From assembly GCF_014192015.1 (NCBI RefSeq), contig NZ_JACHXJ010000003.1, positions 671,200 through 735,199 of the forward strand: 64,000 nucleotides of DNA, given 5' to 3'. The stretch comes from Paenibacillus rhizosphaerae (GTDB taxonomy: Bacteria > Bacillota > Bacilli > Paenibacillales > Paenibacillaceae). The notes beneath the pieces are model-generated. The model was not told the origin of the DNA. It ran no database searches and was given only the letters and a program-made list of their open reading frames with translations. How positions within the stretch are numbered: the first letter of the stretch is position 1; every line of letters begins with the position of its first letter. Shown piece after piece: positions 60,667 to 64,000 of this stretch. Made by a program: the position numbers and the translations under genes.

Positions 60667-61287
60667 TTAATCCCAAACCGGGGCCTTCTCCGGATGCCGC
60701 TTCAGTTCAAACATCAGCCTGATCTGCTCATCCGTATTGCGGATTTGCGACAGGGCAGGGAGGCCATCCTCTGCAAAAAACTGAACGCCGCTCGTCTCCA
60801 CCCCTTCAGCTGCTTCGCCACCGGAGATTTCGCAGGCGATGAATATTTTATACACGTGATACGGTCCCGGCGGATTATGCTTCAAGTTGTCGAGCACGGC
60901 CAGAAGCCGGGTCGGTGTAACCACAAATCCGGACTCCTCCCGTACCTCTTTCACGGCAATTTCGGAAGGCGACAGCCCGATATCCGCCCAACCGCCTGGC
61001 AGCGACCATTCCCCTTCGGCCTTTTCGCGGACGAGCAATATTTGATTTTCCTGAAAAATCACCCCTCGCACATCCACCTTCGGCGTGGCGTATCCGTCTT
61101 CCCCGGCAAAAAGTGCCGTCAGCAGCTCGGTCTCAACATTTGTGTACTCCCGCATGATCTCTAAGCTCAGCGCCCGAAGCTGCTCAAAGCGTTCCAGGTC
61201 ATATATGTCCCGCGAGTATGCCAGTCCTGTCTGGGCTACGGCTTGAATCTGTTTGGCCCATTCCAGCCATTTCAACGGTTTGTTCAT
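60667..61287 (-). CDS. Nudix hydrolase with N-terminal helical domain
   Basis: 206 residues. An N-terminal helical NUDIX_N_2-type domain (about 5-60: WLEWAKQIQAVAQTGLAYSR) precedes the Nudix fold with the Nudix box GGWADIGLSPSEIAVKEV continuing REESGF. Such two-domain proteins act on ADP-ribose-like or nucleotide-sugar compounds. ATG at 61287 with GGAGGAGACC upstream. Divergent from the Fur-box mini-gene; the Fur site lies in the shared upstream region, 52 bp from this start. Confidence 0.92.
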   Translation of the reverse strand: MNKPLKWLEWAKQIQAVAQTGLAYSRDIYDLERFEQLRALSLEIMREYTNVETELLTALFAGEDGYATPKVDVRGVIFQENQILLVREKAEGEWSLPGGWADIGLSPSEIAVKEVREESGFVVTPTRLLAVLDNLKHNPPGPYHVYKIFIACEISGGEAAEGVETSGVQFFAEDGLPALSQIRNTDEQIRLMFELKRHPEKAPVWD

Positions 61288-61338
61288 CGGCAGGTCTCCT
61301 CCTCTGAATCGAATTCAATATTTTTTCATAAAAATTAT

Positions 61339-61377
61339 TGAGAAAGATTATCATTGAGAATGAATGTGTGATACAAT
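61339..61377 (+). promoter_or_regulatory. Fur box overlapping a promoter
   Basis: TGAGAAAGATTATCA (61339-61353) matches the 7-1-7 Fur consensus TGATAATNATTATCA at 13 of 15. A partial second site (ATTATCATTGAGAAT) overlaps. TTATCA (61348-61353), 18 bp, TACAAT (61372-61377) gives a promoter for the mini-gene at 61424, with the -35 inside the Fur box. Confidence 0.72.
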
Positions 61378-61423
61378 GATCTCGAGTCATCATTCATTAA
61401 CATATCATAAGGAGTCGACGACC

Positions 61424-61585
61424 ATGGTGAAAGCCCCTGATCAAAAATACGCTTCCTTGCGGGTTGACGATTATCTTGACCTTTTAAACCTGGCGAAGCA
61501 GCTGCAAGACACCCGGTGGCAGAAGGAAATTATCCGCAAGCTCGAACGCCTCAACAATACATCGATCCATCCATTATCCTGTTAA
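61424..61585 (+). CDS. 53-residue protein under probable Fur control
   Basis: ATG at 61424 lies 9 nt after AAGGAG. The protein is helical and basic: VDDYLDLLNLAKQLQD followed by TRWQKEIIRKLERLNN. The stretch DLLNLAKQLQDTRWQKEI matches DLLTVAKQIQDEKWQSEL of the zinc-ribbon protein at 28759-29166 at 11 of 18 positions, so the two share a small domain. A Fur box covers its promoter and a terminator follows, so it is a real transcription unit. Function unknown. Confidence 0.75.
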   Translation: MVKAPDQKYASLRVDDYLDLLNLAKQLQDTRWQKEIIRKLERLNNTSIHPLSC

Positions 61586-61684
61586 CATAGAAGACCGCGG
61601 GGCGCGTATTTTGATAGTACCATGCCTTTGGGGGAATCTGAACCTATTTTCCAAAAGAATGCCGCAAGCGTATTTGATATTACA

Positions 61685-61720
61685 GCAGAGGTGCCCGTAG
61701 GGTGCTTCTGCTTTATTTGT
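61685..61720 (+). terminator. Terminator of the 53-residue protein gene
   Basis: GCAGAGGTGCCC pairs over 12 bp (with G-U pairs) with GGGTGCTTCTGC around GTA, followed by TTTATTTG. It overlaps the end of the convergent subtilase gene by a few bases of tail only. Confidence 0.75.
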
Positions 61721-63362
61721 GTTGGCCAACACTGGCCTTCAGCCAATTTTCCCATCGGCGGGTCATGGACAGGCGTGCCTCGGTGCTTCGCTCGGAATAG
61801 GTGCCTTGTCCTTCCCTCCACTCCGGTATGGGTGGAAATTGTACCCCTGTAATCCGTTCCAGTGCACTGCAGCGTTCGCCAAAGGTAGAAGCCCGTTGAA
61901 GATTCGCTTCCTCAGCTAATCCCGCTATCAAGGGCCGGACAAGCAGAGGATCGTTGATGTTTGCGGCGAGACGAACAGCCCAATACCGAATATCCAGGCT
62001 CGGATCCCCGAGCAAAGGAACGAGTTCCTCTGTTATCTCATTCCACCACTCTGGGTGCCTCTGGATCGCATACATTCCAGCCATGCGAACATGGGGACTT
62101 GGGTCCCGAAGCAGTTCCCTTGCAAATCCGGCCGTGCACCCTTCCGAATGTTCCGACCATAGAAGTGCGGACACGCAGCGAACTTTTTCAGCGGGATGCT
62201 GAAGTAATTTATACAGTGGTTGTTTCAGTTCGATTAGAGAGAAGGCATCGGGGTAAAAGGAGAGAAGCGACTTCATCACTTTATCTGTGTCCCCACTCTG
62301 CAACGCTTGCAGCCTGTAGGCCAATCCTTTGCTTTTCCACCGTTGCCAACAGGCGTACGCCCCCTCCCCTTGTAATTGCTCGGTTCCATGAACAAAGTTC
62401 ACAGCTGCACGGACATCAACAACGCCTGCCTGCAGTTCGTTCCATATCGGGAGCGAGGCTCGGCTGGTCGCCAGTAGAGCAGACTTCACCTGCCGGGATG
62501 ACCAGTTTGGTCTAGCCTCCCAGATGCAAGCGGCAGCTCCCAAGATCATCGGGGCCGCAAAGGAGGTTCCTTCTGTCCTGGCATAGCCCCGAGGCAAAGC
62601 GTCGGAAGAGGCAGTGAAATGATTCAGAAATTCCTCTCTGGACTGGAACGGAGTGGGCAGCACGATATTAGCGGCAGGGGCCAAAATTTCCGGTGTCCAC
62701 TTATTTTCAAATGTCACGCCTCTGCTATTGGGATACGGGAGCGCATGCTCCACCTTTCCTACTTCCGGAACGATTACACCTCCCACCGACAAAACCGACG
62801 GGGCAGCCGCGGGTGCGTTACTAATCAGCTCGTGGGTATTCCCGCAAGCCGAGATTAACAGCAGCCCCTCGTCGGCCAGCTCCTCACATGTCCTGCGAAC
62901 GGGATCAGCCTGCCAAGGCAGCAGCCCGGTGTCTCTGGAAGCGCTCACGGTCAATACTGCTCCGCGGATACAGTATGTGCGCCAGTTCGCTTTTAACCAG
63001 AGGAGTGCCCCGCCAATTTTCTCTTCAATATGTTCGGGAGTGTAAAACGGTCCCGTTTCGAGCAAAAACAAATGGGCTTCAGGCGCTGCTCCAGCATACC
63101 CTCCTTCCGAAAGTTCACCGGATCCGGCAGCAGCAGCTGCGCTCATTAATCCGTGATGCCCTCTATCCCATGGTCCTTGGTCAGCGGCAAGAAGTTCAGG
63201 CAGTGCCTGAGAGTCTGATGTGCGGACCAGATATGTATAGCGCCGTTTGTTTGATGTAACATCAGGATGGCGAGGGAAAATGCCGTCAATGACGGCGATA
63301 TTGACGTTCTTCCCCGTTAAATGGTCTGGAATATCCAGAAATGATCGAATCGATGGCCACAT
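61713..63362 (-). CDS. Subtilisin-like serine protease (S8) with C-terminal HEAT repeats
   Basis: 549 residues from ATG 63362 (MWPSIRSFLDIPDHL), which has AAGGAGG at good spacing; ATG at 63380 precedes that site. The S8 triad is complete: Asp26 in IAVIDGIF, His69/70 in DRGHHGLMSAA, Ser267 in TEGTSFAAPM, and oxyanion Asn175 in SACGNTHE. After about 300 residues, a helical domain carries HEAT-like repeats (LRDPSPHVRMAGMYAIQRHP, LLGDPSLDIRYWAVRLAANI). There is no signal peptide and no obvious propeptide, so it looks cytoplasmic. Substrate unknown; the HEAT part probably binds a partner. Confidence 0.9.
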   Translation of the reverse strand: MWPSIRSFLDIPDHLTGKNVNIAVIDGIFPRHPDVTSNKRRYTYLVRTSDSQALPELLAADQGPWDRGHHGLMSAAAAAGSGELSEGGYAGAAPEAHLFLLETGPFYTPEHIEEKIGGALLWLKANWRTYCIRGAVLTVSASRDTGLLPWQADPVRRTCEELADEGLLLISACGNTHELISNAPAAAPSVLSVGGVIVPEVGKVEHALPYPNSRGVTFENKWTPEILAPAANIVLPTPFQSREEFLNHFTASSDALPRGYARTEGTSFAAPMILGAAACIWEARPNWSSRQVKSALLATSRASLPIWNELQAGVVDVRAAVNFVHGTEQLQGEGAYACWQRWKSKGLAYRLQALQSGDTDKVMKSLLSFYPDAFSLIELKQPLYKLLQHPAEKVRCVSALLWSEHSEGCTAGFARELLRDPSPHVRMAGMYAIQRHPEWWNEITEELVPLLGDPSLDIRYWAVRLAANINDPLLVRPLIAGLAEEANLQRASTFGERCSALERITGVQFPPIPEWREGQGTYSERSTEARLSMTRRWENWLKASVGQHK

Positions 63363-63422
63363 GCTTGTTTCCTCCTTCATTTTGGAATAAATGCTTACTG
63401 CTGCCTCCCCCCACCACGCACG

Positions 63423-63455
63423 AAAAAACGGACTGCCTGCAGGCAGTCCGTTTCG
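63423..63455 (-). terminator. Terminator of odhB
   Basis: CGGACTGCCTG / CAGGCAGTCCG, a perfect 22-nt palindromic stem (63429-63450), with six U on the minus strand. Confidence 0.92.
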
Positions 63456-63482
63456 TTGTATCCGTTAAGGTAAACTATGAAA

Positions 63483-64000
63483 TTATCCTTCGAGCAGCAG
63501 AGATTCCGGATCTTCCAGCATCTCCTTGATCGTCACCAGGAAGCGTACGGCATCAGCGCCGTCTACGATCCGGTGGTCATAGGACAGGGCAATATACATC
63601 ATTGGGCGGTTCTCCATCCGTTCGGCGTCGATGGCCACAGGGCGAAGCTGGATGTTGTGCATGCCCAGGATACCGACCTGCGGTGCGTTCAGAATCGGCG
63701 TGGACAGCAGGGAACCGAAGGTTCCGCCGTTCGTGATCGTGAACGTGCCGCCTTGGAGCTCGGACAGCGCCAGCGTATTGCTGCGCGCCTTGCCGGCCAG
63801 CGTAGCGATCTCTCTTTCGATGTCGGCAAAGCTGAGACGGTCGGCATCACGGACGACAGGTACAACGAGGCCTTCTTTGGCCGATACGGCGATACCGATA
63901 TCGTAGTATTTCTTCACGATAATGTCTTCCCCGTCGATCTCCGCGTTCAGGTGAGGGAACTTCTTCAGCGCACCCACCACCGCTTTAGTGAAGAAGGACA
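63483..64000 (-). CDS. odhB: 2-oxoglutarate dehydrogenase E2, dihydrolipoyl succinyltransferase (5' end outside window)
   Basis: The last 172 codons are present; the frame is open to the window edge (SFFTKAVVGALKKFPHLNAE). This is the catalytic acyltransferase domain: IGIAVSAKEGLVVPVVRDAD, GTFTITNGGTFGSLLSTPI, QVGILGMHNIQ and the active site SYDHRIVDGADAV with the catalytic His and Asp. The ending EDPESLLLEG is close to B. subtilis OdhB. E2 of pyruvate or branched-chain complexes is an alternative, but the NGGTFGSLLSTPILN form favours OdhB. Confidence 0.9.
   Translation of the reverse strand, partial: SFFTKAVVGALKKFPHLNAEIDGEDIIVKKYYDIGIAVSAKEGLVVPVVRDADRLSFADIEREIATLAGKARSNTLALSELQGGTFTITNGGTFGSLLSTPILNAPQVGILGMHNIQLRPVAIDAERMENRPMMYIALSYDHRIVDGADAVRFLVTIKEMLEDPESLLLEG

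Noticed and set aside
1..64000. CRISPR arrays, phage genes, transposases or a biosynthetic gene cluster
   Set aside because: No regularly spaced repeats with unique spacers, no structural phage genes, no transposase-like ORF and no synthase genes were seen. The repeats at 1-252 are coding and those at 20869-21261 are tRNA-linked.

Overview
The window is a stretch of chromosome from a Gram-positive, spore-forming-type Firmicute, most likely Paenibacillus or a close relative (inference). Supporting signs are T-box leaders on pheS and ilvB, an L20-type attenuator on infC, B. subtilis-type gene sets (pheS-pheT-zapA, nupN-O-P-Q, mnmL-mnmM, xylA/xylB/xylR), strong AGGAGG-type ribosome binding sites, a PerR box, a Fur box, cre sites and a moderately GC-rich base composition. 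I see no prophage, no transposase and no CRISPR array. Most of the window is ordinary chromosomal housekeeping and carbon metabolism.

Layout. 1-6400: pheS-pheT behind a phenylalanine T-box, followed by zapA, here fused to a giant coiled-coil tail that ends (at the window edge) in nearly identical 28-residue repeats. 6470-8920: an ABC-F ATPase with a leader holding a 14-codon upstream ORF and an intrinsic terminator. 8917-11312: a small membrane protein plus a NarL/DesK-type two-component pair. 11404-20810: a sugar block with a GH42 beta-galactosidase, a GH95 alpha-fucosidase, xylB, xylA and divergent xylR with xylO and cre sites. 20826-21455: tRNA-Gly and tRNA-Pro, with a duplicated spacer carrying a relic of the tRNA-Gly 3' end. 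21530-29166: GGDEF/EAL protein, YbjQ-like protein, a DRE-TIM metallolyase, leucyl aminopeptidase, a PAS sensor kinase and a small zinc-ribbon protein. 29486-36700: PerR-box ahpC, leuB, an aldo/keto reductase, and ilvB-ilvN-ilvC behind a leucine T-box. 37897-42629: nucleoside ABC importer nupNOPQ. 43089-44450: infC-rpmI-rplT with an AUC start codon for infC. 44466-49379: membrane glycosyltransferase, PAP2 phosphatase, MGDG-type glycosyltransferase, trmB. 49788-57296: mnmL-mnmM, manA, an alpha/beta hydrolase, a B12-type radical SAM enzyme and recQ. 57613-64000: a lipoprotein, several small proteins, SemiSWEET, AEC transporter, Nudix hydrolase, a Fur-box-controlled 53-residue protein, a cytoplasmic-looking subtilase with HEAT repeats, and the 3' part of odhB.

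How genes work together. The pheST and ilvBNC operons are read through when the matching tRNAs are uncharged. The GH95/GH42/xylA/xylB/xylR block fits stepwise removal of fucose, galactose and xylose from plant xyloglucan side chains, under xylose induction and catabolite control (inference). mnmL and mnmM are consecutive steps of wobble-uridine modification. The most notable items are the ZapA-coiled-coil fusion, the ABC-F attenuator, the duplicated tRNA-Gly spacer, the subtilase-HEAT protein and the Fur-box mini-gene that shares a motif with a second gene in the window.
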